From assembly GCA_026625165.1 (NCBI GenBank), contig CP112999.1, positions 1,765,288 to 1,829,287 of the forward strand: a stretch of 64,000 nt of DNA, read 5' to 3'. Shown here one piece after another: positions 18,128-27,199 of the stretch. Every line of letters starts with the position of its first letter. Within the stretch, counting starts at the first letter, position 1. This DNA comes from Methanoregula sp. Lineage in GTDB: Archaea > Halobacteriota > Methanomicrobia > Methanomicrobiales > Methanospirillaceae. Both the position numbers and the translations under genes were made by a program. The notes beneath the pieces are model-generated. The model did no database searches and was not told where the DNA came from. It saw only the letters and a list, made by a program, of their open reading frames with translations.

Positions 18128-18257
18128 AAGTTCCTGTACAACAACGATCCGAAAATATTAGAGGACTTTGCCATAAATGCAATTTCCGGATTGTTTCCGT
18201 TTCTTCAAAAGATTGGACACCGTGGAACAGGAGATTTGACACCAGCGGCGTTATTCT

Positions 18258-18776
18258 GGGATCTATCCTTCCTGATATGGATTTTGCATCTTTGATGGAA
18301 TGAAATACGCCCTTATACAGTCGCTTTATCACTTCAACGACTTCAGGGAAGATCATCTCACTGGGTTAAGGAATAACTATCTTAACCTGTTTTTTCACCC
18401 CTTGTCGGTAGATATTCATAACCACTTTACACTGAGAGCGCGGACAATTGACCAGATAGAGGGGTTCCTATTTGGAAATGATCCTGATACTGGTGAACCG
18501 CAGTCAGGTCTTTTCCTTGATGAGCATGCCGACAAATGTGCCCATCGCAAACCCGCCCCCATATACAATGCATGAGGCGATGTTGGTGAGTTTGTTCATC
18601 ACCTGCCCGATGGCAAGAAGCCAGATGATCACTTCAAAGAAACCAATAAGCGGGGCAAGATACCTGACACCTTTTGTGATGAATATCACGCGGATCGTCC
18701 CGAGACTCACATCGCAGATACGGGCACAAAAAATGAGAACCGGCAGGATAACCCTTTCAAAAAGTCCTTGTCGATG
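18258..18776 (-). pseudogene. Decayed UPF0316/DUF2179 membrane protein gene
   Basis: One minus-strand frame reads as a whole family member but is broken by TGA (18504-18506), TAG (18468-18470) and TAA (18366-18368), and no start codon precedes the first conserved block. The N-terminal membrane part is well kept ('FCARICDVSLGTIRVIF', 'GGFAMGTFVGMLI'). After the stops the same frame gives 'FPEVVEVIKRLYKGVFHSIK', the usual DUF2179 tail. No frameshift is needed, so decay looks recent. A 68-residue piece could still be made from a GTG at 18710. Confidence 0.75.
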
Positions 18777-18845
18777 TTAACGAGTCAGGTATTTCTGTTA
18801 ATTTCGGATATGCTGACCTAAAAAATAGTTTTTGGGACTTATTCT

Positions 18846-19820
18846 CTATGCTGTTGCGTTCCTGATATTGAATTTGCTCACTGCGGTGCCGTTTTGCTTG
18901 TCTTCAATATTTTTCACTTCGATGTCCCAGAATCCTGTTACCGTTCCACTTGGAATTGCCGGAAGATAACAGGTAATCTGAGTTGCAGAGGTCACCTTGG
19001 TATTCGTGCAATCGAACTGGTTACTCCCATTGTGAAAGATTACCTTTGCCGGATCTTTGAAACTGCTCCCGGTGATGGTAAGGTCGAGCGATTGACCAAT
19101 CATTCCCTCCGCAGGATTAATTCCGGCGACAACTGGACCCGGAGTATTGATGGTAAACCCGCTTGTCAGTGTTGCTGACTTCCCGTCCGGATTTGTGACA
19201 ACGACGGTATATTTCCCCTCTTTGAGGTCATACAGGTTGAAGGTACAGGAGATGGATTTTTCACCGACCACGACATTTGTAGCAGCGACCGAAGACAAAT
19301 CCGTCCCCATTAGCTTCACCGTCGCACCCGTCCGGAAGTTGGTTCCTGCAAGGTTCGTGATGCTCACACTAAACCCGGATGTCCCGGTATTGGGAGTGAT
19401 GCCCGTTATTGTCGGTTCCGGGCCTGATGTGGTCAGAGTTGCAGTAGGGGTTGCCGTTAGAGTTGCAAGAGTGATAGCGGAAATCGAGCTTGTGTGGAAT
19501 ATTTTAACCGGATATAATTTCTCCATGACGGAGCGATCCGCAAGTTCCGTTTTATTATCCTTCCGGTACCAGGTTTCCTTTAATGATCTGAAGATGAGAG
19601 CACGTTCGTAATTGTCGGTCTTTGGATCGTATTTGATGATCAGCCAGTAGGTGTCAACAGAAGTTGCAGTCTTTGCTACAATATCGCCTGCGATAAATTT
19701 CGGCTGAACAGGCATCGTCGTGGGAACCGGTGTTGCAGTACCGGAATCGGACTCGTCAGAACAGCCGGCACACAACACCCCGACAATAAGCATGCCAATT
19801 ATCAGGAAATGATACTTCAT
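18846..19820 (-). CDS. Lipoprotein with a lineage N-domain and two IPT/TIG domains
   Basis: 324 aa from ATG 19820, which gives a clean lipoprotein signal (hydrophobic stretch, then 'VLCAGC' lipobox). A Thr/Pro linker is followed by a ~75-residue domain ('KFIAGDIVAKTATSVDTYWL', ending 'LYPVKIFHTSSIS'). It ends with two IPT/TIG Ig-like domains starting 'PTITGITPNTGTSG' and 'PVVAGINPAEGMIG'. The N-domain also occurs in the next gene upstream, so the two are paralogues. Anchored outside the membrane; probably a surface adhesion or envelope protein. Confidence 0.8.
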   Translation of the reverse strand: MKYHFLIIGMLIVGVLCAGCSDESDSGTATPVPTTMPVQPKFIAGDIVAKTATSVDTYWLIIKYDPKTDNYERALIFRSLKETWYRKDNKTELADRSVMEKLYPVKIFHTSSISAITLATLTATPTATLTTSGPEPTITGITPNTGTSGFSVSITNLAGTNFRTGATVKLMGTDLSSVAATNVVVGEKSISCTFNLYDLKEGKYTVVVTNPDGKSATLTSGFTINTPGPVVAGINPAEGMIGQSLDLTITGSSFKDPAKVIFHNGSNQFDCTNTKVTSATQITCYLPAIPSGTVTGFWDIEVKNIEDKQNGTAVSKFNIRNATA

Positions 19821-20003
19821 TGAAATTACCCGGTATATCGTTCCGGCCATATCCATAATTATTTTGTGTTCCCAATCGATTCACCCGGGATTTTTCATTT
19901 GGATCAGCCTCACATGGAGGACCAATGTCGCCCCTGAAGATTTCTTTATCTAATTTTTGTAGTGAGATAATCACTGCATGATAAAAAGGAAAAAGGATGT
20001 TGA

Positions 20004-21482
20004 TCACGTTACAGTGATGTAATTTGACATCGTTGCAGTATTACTGCCAACGGCATTTGTCGCCGTCAGTGTAACGGTATAGTTACCTGCACTTGTATAT
20101 TGGTGCGACGGATTCTGGATGCTTGATGTTTCGGCATCACCAAAGTTCCATGCCCACGATGTCGGGGAATTGGTCGAAGTATCTGTGAATGCAACCGTAA
20201 TTGGGGCAGTTCCTGATGTAGGTATACCTGTAAAGCTTGCAACAGGTGGTGGCGTCATTACCGTGATATAGTTCGCCCTAGTCTGGGTGTTGGTCCCGGT
20301 CCCATTACTCACCGTTAAACTAACAGTATAGGTACCCGCGTCCGGATACGTATACAGCGGGCCCTGTATGATTGACGTATTGCCATCTCCGAATATCCAT
20401 AACCATGATGTTACCGGCCCGGTAGATACGTCCGTGAACTGCACTGCCAATGGCTTGTTCCCTGATGTCGGGTTGCCGGTGAAACTCGCTGTCACCGGTG
20501 CTGGTGTCAGGGTTGTGACCGTGATATAGTTCGTCCTTGTCTGCGTATTGCTCCCGCTCCCGTTGCTCACCATCAGGCTCACGGTAAAGGTTCCGGCATT
20601 CGGATATGTATATAAGGGGTTCTGTGTGGTTGAGGTATTGCCATCTCCGAATGTCCATGACATTGAAGTTACCGGCCCGGTAGATGCGTCCGTGAACTGA
20701 ACCGCCAGCGGCTTGTTCCCTGACGTCGGGTTGCTGGTGAAATTCGCTATCACCGGGAGTGGCGGAGTCGTCGTCGTATTTGTGATGCTGAAACCACTTG
20801 CCAGACTCTCCGACTGACCATCCGTATTGATCACCGTCACGTTCCATGCACCGGTCGCAGCACTGGAGGGGATGATAAACTGGCAGGTGATATTGGACGA
20901 AGAGACGATAGTGACGCTAGATCCGGCAATCGATGCGGCACCTCTCTCCAACCTGACGGTTGCACCGGAGCGGAAGTTGGTACCAACAATGCCTGTGATA
21001 TTCAAGGTGCTTCCTGCACTACCAGAACTCGGGGTGATGCCGGTGACGGTCGGCGCTGCCAGCGGGGCGGTGGTTGCGGTGACCGTTGTTGAGGTTGTAA
21101 CAGGCACGGTTGTCGCAGTGACGATCGGCACCGCTGATATTGAGCTGACATGGGTGACCTTTGCCGGATAGAGCTTTTCTGTCGTGGCGCGGTCTGCCAG
21201 TTCGGTCCGTTCATCCTTCCGGTACCAGCTCCCGTCGGATTTTTTATACACGAAGGCACGTTCGTATTTGTCGGCTTTTGCATCGTATTTTACGATCAGC
21301 CAGATGGAGTCCGTTGACGATGCGGTCTTTGCGATGATGTCCCCGGCAACAAATTTCGGGCCAACAGCAGTAGTCGTGGGGACCGGAGTCGCTGGTGACG
21401 TTTCCCCGGAACAGCCGGCAAAAATGGCGGAGAGCACCACCAGTCCTACCACAAGAAACCAGAATTCTGCCTTTTTCCTCAT
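20004..21482 (-). CDS. Lipoprotein with N-domain, one IPT/TIG and three PKD domains
   Basis: 492 aa. Lipobox 'AIFAGC' near residue 24. The N-domain (~43-118) has 'KFVAGDIIAKTASSTDSIWL' and 'LYPAKVTHVSSIS', matching the neighbouring lipoprotein. One IPT/TIG domain follows ('PTVTGITPSSGSAG'), then three PKD domains, each with a WxFGDG/WNFGDA core ('SWTFGDGNTS', 'LWIFGDGNTS', 'AWNFGDAETS'). PKD modules occur on archaeal surface proteins and mediate cell or S-layer contacts. The first two PKD repeats are nearly identical, suggesting recent duplication. Confidence 0.85.
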   Translation of the reverse strand: MRKKAEFWFLVVGLVVLSAIFAGCSGETSPATPVPTTTAVGPKFVAGDIIAKTASSTDSIWLIVKYDAKADKYERAFVYKKSDGSWYRKDERTELADRATTEKLYPAKVTHVSSISAVPIVTATTVPVTTSTTVTATTAPLAAPTVTGITPSSGSAGSTLNITGIVGTNFRSGATVRLERGAASIAGSSVTIVSSSNITCQFIIPSSAATGAWNVTVINTDGQSESLASGFSITNTTTTPPLPVIANFTSNPTSGNKPLAVQFTDASTGPVTSMSWTFGDGNTSTTQNPLYTYPNAGTFTVSLMVSNGSGSNTQTRTNYITVTTLTPAPVTASFTGNPTSGNKPLAVQFTDVSTGPVTSWLWIFGDGNTSIIQGPLYTYPDAGTYTVSLTVSNGTGTNTQTRANYITVMTPPPVASFTGIPTSGTAPITVAFTDTSTNSPTSWAWNFGDAETSSIQNPSHQYTSAGNYTVTLTATNAVGSNTATMSNYITVT

Positions 21483-21571
21483 ACATCATCCTTTTTTTAT
21501 ATTCAGATAATCGTATCGAAATTTTCCGCACCCGAACTCTCCGCTCACTTTTCATCGGTTACCCTTTATGG

Positions 21572-21677
21572 TACCGGGGGGGATGAACGGCCCGGGGGTC
21601 CGGTAATTACTTGGTAAGAAGGTGTGGAAATATAATATTACGCGGCCGGGAAAATTGGAATAAAACCCCCGGTTTTA
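21572..21677. promoter_or_regulatory. Upstream region with two inverted repeats
   Basis: Between the PKD lipoprotein (minus) and the gene at 21764 (plus). TACCGG 21572-21577 pairs with CCGGTA 21600-21605 around a GC-rich stretch; TAAAACC (21661-21667) pairs with GGTTTTA (21671-21677) across a CCC loop. TTTTAAAA at 21673-21680 is a plausible TATA box for the plus gene. No ORF. Confidence 0.3.
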
Positions 21678-21763
21678 AAAATACAGCCCGAATTTTTGTC
21701 TGACGCTACCTTTACATGGTTGTACTGGATCTGGTATGTGGTGATGCCATGAGGAAAGCAATG

Positions 21764-22096
21764 GGTGAAACCTACTCAAATGCCGGAATCCTGAAAAAGA
21801 CCGGCAACGGGCTTGTGATGGACATTGCGGGCGCTGAATTTTTCGTGCTTAAAGAAGATCTCAGCGCACTTATGCGCAACCAGATGGCAGACGTCGTGAA
21901 CCATGAGGGGGAAGAGGAAGGGCTGAGCTGGCTGTCGCCTTTAATATCCAGTAGAAAGAGGGATATGACCGCGCTCATTGACCACCATATCTATATCGTG
22001 AATTATCAGGAATTCCACCGGGTGGTCCAAAGGGACCAGCGCCAGACGGTCATAAAGGAGTACCACCCGCAGGAACTTTGGAGTGCCAGAAAGTAA
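21764..22096 (+). CDS. Hypothetical protein
   Basis: 110 aa from ATG 21764, preceded by GAGGAAA at good spacing; ATGs at 21716 and 21749 are in frame. Soluble, mixed alpha/beta. Not recognised. N-terminal 'AGILKKTG' plus 'EFFVLKEDLSALM' resemble the protein at 10256-10669. Flanked by unrelated genes on the opposite strand, with its own TATA-like box and a T-rich end. Confidence 0.6.
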   Translation, partial: GETYSNAGILKKTGNGLVMDIAGAEFFVLKEDLSALMRNQMADVVNHEGEEEGLSWLSPLISSRKRDMTALIDHHIYIVNYQEFHRVVQRDQRQTVIKEYHPQELWSARK

Positions 22097-22100
22097 CAGA

Positions 22101-22116
22101 TTTTTTTGGAATTTTT
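22101..22116 (+). terminator. T-tract terminator
   Basis: T7 at 22101-22107 and a further T5 just after, beginning 4 nt beyond the stop of the 21764 gene. T-rich tracts terminate archaeal transcription. Confidence 0.5.
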
Positions 22117-22167
22117 AGTACTTTAATTTACAAAAATAGTGGATTTGTGAACATACCAAAATGCCTG

Positions 22168-23019
22168 TCACAGGCGGGAATTGAGGAATTCTGCAATGAC
22201 CACTTCCCGGTCTGCCTTTTCGTGAGGCTGCAGGGCCATCCGGTCATCGAACGTCGGGAAAGACCGTTGGTAAAACAGGCCAAGCGCAATCGGGTTATTG
22301 TTGTTATAATCCCATTCACGCGCTTTTTCACAGGCGGCAGAAAAATCCGCCCGGTCATACTCCGGGATCTCGCAGGCATGGGCGTTATAATAGTCGGCCA
22401 TCGGAAAGAATGTCGCACAGATCTGAAGAATATCGATGCATGCAAACCCATGGTGGTCAAGCCCCCCGCGGATGAGGATCTTTAGCTGGTCCATTTTTTT
22501 CGTATAGCCTCGTGCGACATATGTCGCACCACTCGCAAGCATGAGCTCCAGCGGGTTAATCGGATACTCCAGGGTTCCCGCCGGTGTTGAGCGCCCTGCA
22601 AACCCCAACGGGGAGGTGGGGGTGTACTGACCTGTAGTCAGGCCGTAGACACGGTTGTTATGGACAAGGACAGTGATATCGATATTGCGTTTGGCGGCAA
22701 AGATGAGGTGGTCAAGCCCCTCGGCATATGCATCCCCGTCACCAACACAGCAGATTACGGTCAGATGCCTGTTTGCGAGTTTGATTCCTGTTGCAACAGG
22801 AATTGCCCTGCCGTGGATCGCGTAGAAGCTGTTGATATTCAAGTAGTCGGCGATCTTTGCATGACACCCGATTCCTGACACAAGGACGATATCATCTAGG
22901 CTCTTCCCCTGAGATTCCAGATCGGCCAGGATGTTCTTGAGCGCGTGCTGGATGGTGAAATTTCCACAGCCCGGGCACCAGGTATTCTGGGTACTGGTTA
23001 CGAGCTGGCGCCCGGTCAT
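22168..23019 (-). CDS. 2-oxoacid:ferredoxin oxidoreductase, beta subunit
   Basis: 283 aa. Thiamine diphosphate-binding subunit: 'WCPGCGNFTI' (14-23) with cluster-type cysteines, 'GIGCHAKIADY' (~50-60), TPP/Mg motif 'GDGDAYAEGLDHLIFAAKRN' region (~93-112) with the following 'VHNNRVYGLTTGQ'. It oxidatively decarboxylates a 2-oxo acid and reduces ferredoxin. It overlaps its alpha partner by 4 nt. Two-subunit KorAB-type; the acid (2-oxoglutarate, pyruvate or branched) cannot be fixed from sequence. Confidence 0.9.
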   Translation of the reverse strand: MTGRQLVTSTQNTWCPGCGNFTIQHALKNILADLESQGKSLDDIVLVSGIGCHAKIADYLNINSFYAIHGRAIPVATGIKLANRHLTVICCVGDGDAYAEGLDHLIFAAKRNIDITVLVHNNRVYGLTTGQYTPTSPLGFAGRSTPAGTLEYPINPLELMLASGATYVARGYTKKMDQLKILIRGGLDHHGFACIDILQICATFFPMADYYNAHACEIPEYDRADFSAACEKAREWDYNNNNPIALGLFYQRSFPTFDDRMALQPHEKADREVVIAEFLNSRL

Positions 23020-24671
23020 GGGATCACTTCCTTGATTCTGGAACGGAGTATATCCGGAGTAAGCGGGCGCCCGTCGTAATGAAGTACCATGGCATCAACA
23101 GGTATAGTATTGAAGCGCAGGAGTGCCGCAAGCTGTCCCGTTGCATTCTCTTCGACTGCAATCAGCCTGCCGGCCCCCTGCATCGCATCCCTGAATTTAT
23201 CCGCCGGGAACGGGGACATGACAACGGGCTGTATTACCTTAAGCCCCAGCTCATCCGCAACTTCACAGCAGACTCCTTTCGTGGAGCCCCAGCAGGCAAT
23301 CGCAGTTCCGGCATCAGGCAAACCATGGAAAAAGACCGTGTCATAGGTCTCCATTTCCCTGGAAAGCCCGGCTGCTTTGCGTATCCGTTTTTCGGTCATC
23401 CGGACAACAGATTCCGCCTCTTCGGTAGTGATGCCGGATTCATCATGGGCATAGCTGTTCACCTTGACCACTGCGTCCTTTGATCCCGGGAATGCCAAAG
23501 GAGAGATTCCCGATGGGGTGTCTGCATACCTGAGGTATGGCAATGTCCCGTCCCAGCCCACGGGTTCATCAGCCCCGATCTTAGAGAGTTGTAAGGCGTC
23601 GATGCTGTAGGATCCCTCAGACAGGGTCTTGTCAGAAAGGATAAACGCCGGGATCTGGAATTTTGCTGCAATGTTCATCGCACATGCAGACCAGAAGTAA
23701 GCCTCACCTGCGTCACCGGGCGCGACCACAAACCTCGGGAACTCCCCCTGACCTGCGTTCAGGATAAAGTGGAGATCGGACTGGGCAGTGTAGGTGGGAA
23801 GGCCGGTGGATGGCCCGGTCCGCTGCGACACCACGAGCACCAGCGGGATCTCCGCCATGCCGGCAAGGGAGAGTCCTTCGGTCATCAGGCAGAACCCGCC
23901 ACCTGAAGTCCCCACAGCCGCCCGTTTACCGGCATAGGATAACCCGAGCGATATCAGTATCACCGCGATCTCGTTCTCAGGGTGGACCACGGTAATGTCA
24001 AATTGTTGGGCATGCTCGGCAAGGAAATGCAGGAGGCTGGATGAAGGGGTCATAGGGTACGAGACAAAAGCAGATAAACCCCCGGCAAAGAGACCCAGAC
24101 CAATCGCTTCGTTTCCGGTGAGGATCGAATACCGCCTGCCCCCAAGGGGTGGTATCGGGCGGACGGTTGTAACCTGATCATATGCCCGTCGTGCAACCCT
24201 CAAATTTGCATCCACACCCTTGGGGATATGGGCGGAGAAGACATCAGAAACCGTGTCCCAGCCAATACCTGCTCCTTTGGCAAATCCCCCGATGATCGCA
24301 GAATTGCCCATGATAGCGGGCGCATTTTCATCATGGAGGATGGACTGAATCGAGATGCCCTGCCCGCCTGAACGGACAAGATCTGAATTGTAAATGGTCT
24401 CGGTTGTGTCCTTAATCCGCGAGGAATGCTTCCCAACGGTTTCCTGGCTGAGAGCAAGGACAAAGTCGACAGCATCCCGGTGCACACCAACCGGATGATC
24501 TGTTCCCCTGATAATTACAAAGTTATGACCGCCCCGGATCAGGGACGGGTAATCAAAATACATGTAGGTGTGATATCCGAGATGGTTGAGCAACTGGGTG
24601 ACCATTGCACCGGCGCTGTTGATACCATCCCCCGCCTTGCCCCCAACGAGGACTGACACTTCCGTTGGCAC
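23016..24671 (-). CDS. 2-oxoacid:ferredoxin oxidoreductase, fused gamma-alpha subunit
   Basis: 551 aa. N-terminal gamma domain (1-~180) with 'GGKAGDGINSAGAMV'. Alpha domain follows with the catalytic/pyrimidine region 'YPMTPSSSLLHFLAE' (a variant of YPITPSS), 'EIAVILISLGLSYAGKRAAVG' split near residues 240-260, and 'SQRTGPSTGLPTYTAQSDL'. The fused layout is typical of KorA-like enzymes. No delta (ferredoxin) subunit is encoded beside it. Confidence 0.9.
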   Translation of the reverse strand: MPTEVSVLVGGKAGDGINSAGAMVTQLLNHLGYHTYMYFDYPSLIRGGHNFVIIRGTDHPVGVHRDAVDFVLALSQETVGKHSSRIKDTTETIYNSDLVRSGGQGISIQSILHDENAPAIMGNSAIIGGFAKGAGIGWDTVSDVFSAHIPKGVDANLRVARRAYDQVTTVRPIPPLGGRRYSILTGNEAIGLGLFAGGLSAFVSYPMTPSSSLLHFLAEHAQQFDITVVHPENEIAVILISLGLSYAGKRAAVGTSGGGFCLMTEGLSLAGMAEIPLVLVVSQRTGPSTGLPTYTAQSDLHFILNAGQGEFPRFVVAPGDAGEAYFWSACAMNIAAKFQIPAFILSDKTLSEGSYSIDALQLSKIGADEPVGWDGTLPYLRYADTPSGISPLAFPGSKDAVVKVNSYAHDESGITTEEAESVVRMTEKRIRKAAGLSREMETYDTVFFHGLPDAGTAIACWGSTKGVCCEVADELGLKVIQPVVMSPFPADKFRDAMQGAGRLIAVEENATGQLAALLRFNTIPVDAMVLHYDGRPLTPDILRSRIKEVIP

Positions 24672-24976
24672 TCAAAAACCCCCCTAACATTCTGGTGGAG
24701 GAGGAGACGGATATAGGTTGTCATGCTGCTCCTGCTGAAAGGATATGACGACTAAAAAAGATTCAGGATACGGGTTCTGATAGTGGGGATGCATACCGGA
24801 CGGGTTTATTTTATTTGCACAGTTATGTTCAAATAGACGTGCGTCAACCATCAAAATATAAGAATAAGTGGATAACAGCCTCCCGTTGCCCGGACTGGAT
24901 AAACTCCGGTAACCCGGATTCGTCCCGGGAGCATGGGTGACCACATTATGACTGCTATGCCAACGAGTGTGAAAGA
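24672..24976. other. Intergenic gap between divergent genes
   Basis: 305 bp between the oxidoreductase (minus) and the HEAT-repeat gene (plus). AT-rich in its middle, with TATA-like 'TTTATTTTATTT' at ~24816-24827. A GC-rich part near 24895-24930 holds short CCGGGT/CCGGGA segments. No convincing ORF or RNA gene. Confidence 0.5.
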
Positions 24977-25861
24977 ATGAGAACCAACACGATGGTCCCG
25001 GATGTGAAAATTTATTCTGTCCACAGCAAAAGCGGAATGGATCTGCAGAGCCTGGTCAAAGCGATGCGGCATAATAATCTTGGCATCCGCTGGCGTGCTG
25101 CCCTCGTGCTGGGAGAGATCGGTGAACCGGCAATCAAACCCCTTGTCAAGGCTCTCAAGGGGGATGACAAGGATGTCCAGTGGCTTGCAGGTATCGCTCT
25201 TGCAAGGGTAGGGGAGCCGGCAATCCCTCACCTTATCCGTGCGATGACCGAGAAAGATTACGATGTCCGCTGGCGCGCGACGATCATTCTTGCAAAATTC
25301 GGTGAACCTGCGGTAGAACCGCTCATCGACCTCCTCAAGGAAGCTGAGAGCGACCTCAGGTGGCACAGTGCCCTTGCGCTCTCCCTGATCGGGAGACCGG
25401 CGGTCGGACCCCTCATCATTGCGCTCAAGGACAAGGACTGGTTTGTAAGGGTTAGAGCAGCATGGGCGCTTGGGGAGATCGGGGACAGCACGGCAGTCGA
25501 TCCGCTTATCCAGTCGGTAAATGACCAGGACTGGTATGTCCGATGGAGCGCTGCAGATGCTCTCGGCAAGATCGGAGATAAAAATGCAATTAAGACCCTG
25601 ATCGCCGCTCTTAAGGAGCCGGACTCTTTTGTTCAGGTACCGGCATCATGGGCACTGGGCAAACTCGGGGACTCTGCTGCAGTGGACGCTCTTGTCCAGT
25701 CGCTCAAGAGCACCGACTGGTATGTCCGCTGGGGCGCGGTTGAAGCACTCGGGAAGATCGGGGATTCGCGGGCACTGGAATTCCTTAAAAAAGCGCTGGA
25801 CGATAAAGACGAGTATGTCAGGACTGCAGCAGAAGAAGCGCTCGAAAAGATGATGTCCTGA
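24977..25861 (+). CDS. HEAT-repeat (PBS-lyase-like) protein
   Basis: 294 aa, about eight to nine ~31-residue HEAT units from residue ~28 to the end, each with a 'VRWRAALVLGEIGEPAIKPL'-type pattern (for example 'VRVRAAWALGEIGDSTAVDP'). Purely a superhelical binding scaffold; no catalytic motif. Methanogens have many such proteins and partners are unknown. The neighbour downstream is a convergent receiver protein. Confidence 0.85.
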   Translation: MRTNTMVPDVKIYSVHSKSGMDLQSLVKAMRHNNLGIRWRAALVLGEIGEPAIKPLVKALKGDDKDVQWLAGIALARVGEPAIPHLIRAMTEKDYDVRWRATIILAKFGEPAVEPLIDLLKEAESDLRWHSALALSLIGRPAVGPLIIALKDKDWFVRVRAAWALGEIGDSTAVDPLIQSVNDQDWYVRWSAADALGKIGDKNAIKTLIAALKEPDSFVQVPASWALGKLGDSAAVDALVQSLKSTDWYVRWGAVEALGKIGDSRALEFLKKALDDKDEYVRTAAEEALEKMMS

Positions 25862-25876
25862 TCATTTTTTTAATTT

Positions 25877-26269
25877 TCATCCTTTTTTTGGGATGAGCGT
25901 TTCGAGGATCGCTTTGATATTGGCAATCCGGTATGGTTTTGCGAGCACGCCGTTCAGTCCGAACTTTAAGGGATCTGTCATCATGGGTTCGCTGGTATAC
26001 CCGCTGGATATGATAACCTTTACAGACGGGTCAAGGGCACGGAGTTTTCCAAATGTCTCCTGCCCCCCCATCCCCTCTGGTACTGATAGGTCAAGAATGA
26101 CGAGATCAAACGGGCGCCCCGCCAATCGCTCCCTTGAGTATATCTCGATGGCCGTCGCCCCTTCTTGGGCAAATACAACTTCATAACCTAGAAAATTCAA
26201 CACTTCTTTGGTGACATCAAGGATCACCTGTTCATCGTCCATCAGGAGTATTCTGCCTTTGCCGGTCAT
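25877..26269 (-). CDS. Stand-alone response-regulator receiver domain (CheY-like)
   Basis: 130 aa from ATG 26269 (a GTG lies 9 nt upstream). Acidic pair in 'ILLMDDEQVIL', phospho-acceptor Asp in 'DLVILDLSVPEGMGG', Thr/Ser switch in 'VIISSGYTSEP', Lys in 'GVLAKPYRI'. All catalytic residues are present. No output domain. The cognate kinase is not next to it. Confidence 0.9.
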   Translation of the reverse strand: MTGKGRILLMDDEQVILDVTKEVLNFLGYEVVFAQEGATAIEIYSRERLAGRPFDLVILDLSVPEGMGGQETFGKLRALDPSVKVIISSGYTSEPMMTDPLKFGLNGVLAKPYRIANIKAILETLIPKKG

Positions 26270-26474
26270 GCATGCCACTTAAATTAATATAATAAACAAT
26301 CTTTTAACTCCTATAAGATATTTCCTTTTTAAAATCTGATAGTGAACGACCCTATAAAAAATGCCATGTATGAAATAGTCTGAAGGACTGGTCTGAACCA
26401 GAACGCACCAGCTGAGGCTGATTGACCGCAAGCTGTTTCATCTTCAGGGCAGATAAGGGAATCTGATAATACCC

Positions 26475-26747
26475 TCATTTCTTCTTTCGCAACCTGTCCG
26501 CTTCTTCCCTGTCCTCCACCCGCAGGAGGAACGTCCCATGGCAGGGTTTTGTATATGGAAAGATTACAAAATCCCCGTCAAGGCCGATTGTGATTGGCGG
26601 AACCCCGATGATATGCGTATCAAAGATTCTGAAACCCGGTTGGACCTCGACCGATTCCCTGCATTTTTTTTTGATATAGTCCCGGCACTCTTTAAACGAA
26701 CTGCCGCTAAGGACTATTTCGTAGGGTAGGGATTCTATGCAGCCCAT
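26475..26747 (-). CDS. DUF1894 protein
   Basis: 90 aa from ATG 26747, preceded by a good GAGGTGG RBS; the frame is open further upstream inside the DUF1890 gene but that part is shadow. Recognisable stretch 'MGCIESLPYEIVLSGSSFKE' followed by a Cys-containing 'DYIKKKCRE'. It overlaps the DUF1890 gene by 13 nt. Both families are largely restricted to methanogens; function unknown. Confidence 0.75.
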   Translation of the reverse strand: MGCIESLPYEIVLSGSSFKECRDYIKKKCRESVEVQPGFRIFDTHIIGVPPITIGLDGDFVIFPYTKPCHGTFLLRVEDREEADRLRKKK

Positions 26748-27199
26748 GGAGCCACCTCGTCCAGCATTTTTTTGAGCGGCATCGGGTTGTGCACCGCTTT
26801 TGCCGCGATGCTTATGCAGGGGAAATTGATCGATGCGACGATCTCGTCGTAATGCTCGCCGTAGATGATAGAATACAGGCGTGCCCTTGAGATTGCCCCC
26901 ATCGTGGCCGCATAGCTCACGCCCGCATCGTTGTGGATAAAGACAAAACACAGGTCAAAGTCACGCTTTTTATCCATGATCTGGTCGATGGCATGGTCAA
27001 GGTCCAGCGCTTCGCCAAGGTAATGGCGTTTGGGATCGGCAACGACAAGAAGGGTGATTGCCGAGCGGTTGCCTGCCACGACTGGAATGACACCTTCCTG
27101 CCTGAGCCGGTGGATCAGGTAAAGTGCAATGCTCGTCTGCACCGGCACCTGCGGGCAACCGAGGACAAGCAATGCTGACCGTTGAGGGTTATCTTCCAA
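26735..27199 (-). CDS. DUF1890 protein
   Basis: 154 aa, Rossmann-like: 'LLVLGCPQVPVQTSIALYL' at the N-terminus, 'VVAGNRSAITLL', and 'DPKRHYLGEALDLDHAIDQI'. Members are methanogen-associated and of unknown function. Tightly coupled with the DUF1894 gene (13-nt overlap), implying a shared complex or pathway. Confidence 0.75.
   Translation of the reverse strand: MEDNPQRSALLVLGCPQVPVQTSIALYLIHRLRQEGVIPVVAGNRSAITLLVVADPKRHYLGEALDLDHAIDQIMDKKRDFDLCFVFIHNDAGVSYAATMGAISRARLYSIIYGEHYDEIVASINFPCISIAAKAVHNPMPLKKMLDEVAPWAA

Noticed and set aside
18366-18506. Recoding (readthrough or pyrrolysine) in the DUF2179 gene
   Set aside because: Three different stop codons occur in one frame and the start is missing, so a pseudogene is simpler.
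20320-20847. 175-aa frame inside the PKD lipoprotein, repeat-rich
   Set aside because: Same strand, alternative frame; the periodicity is that of the PKD repeats read out of frame.
24672-24976. tRNA or small RNA in the gap before the HEAT-repeat gene
   Set aside because: No cloverleaf or TPsiC-like GTTCNANNC sequence could be found.
26345-26470. CTGGT-CTGA-ACCAG as a third Mo/W operator copy
   Set aside because: Spacing differs (4 instead of 2 between half-sites), no flanking block and no Mo/W gene nearby.
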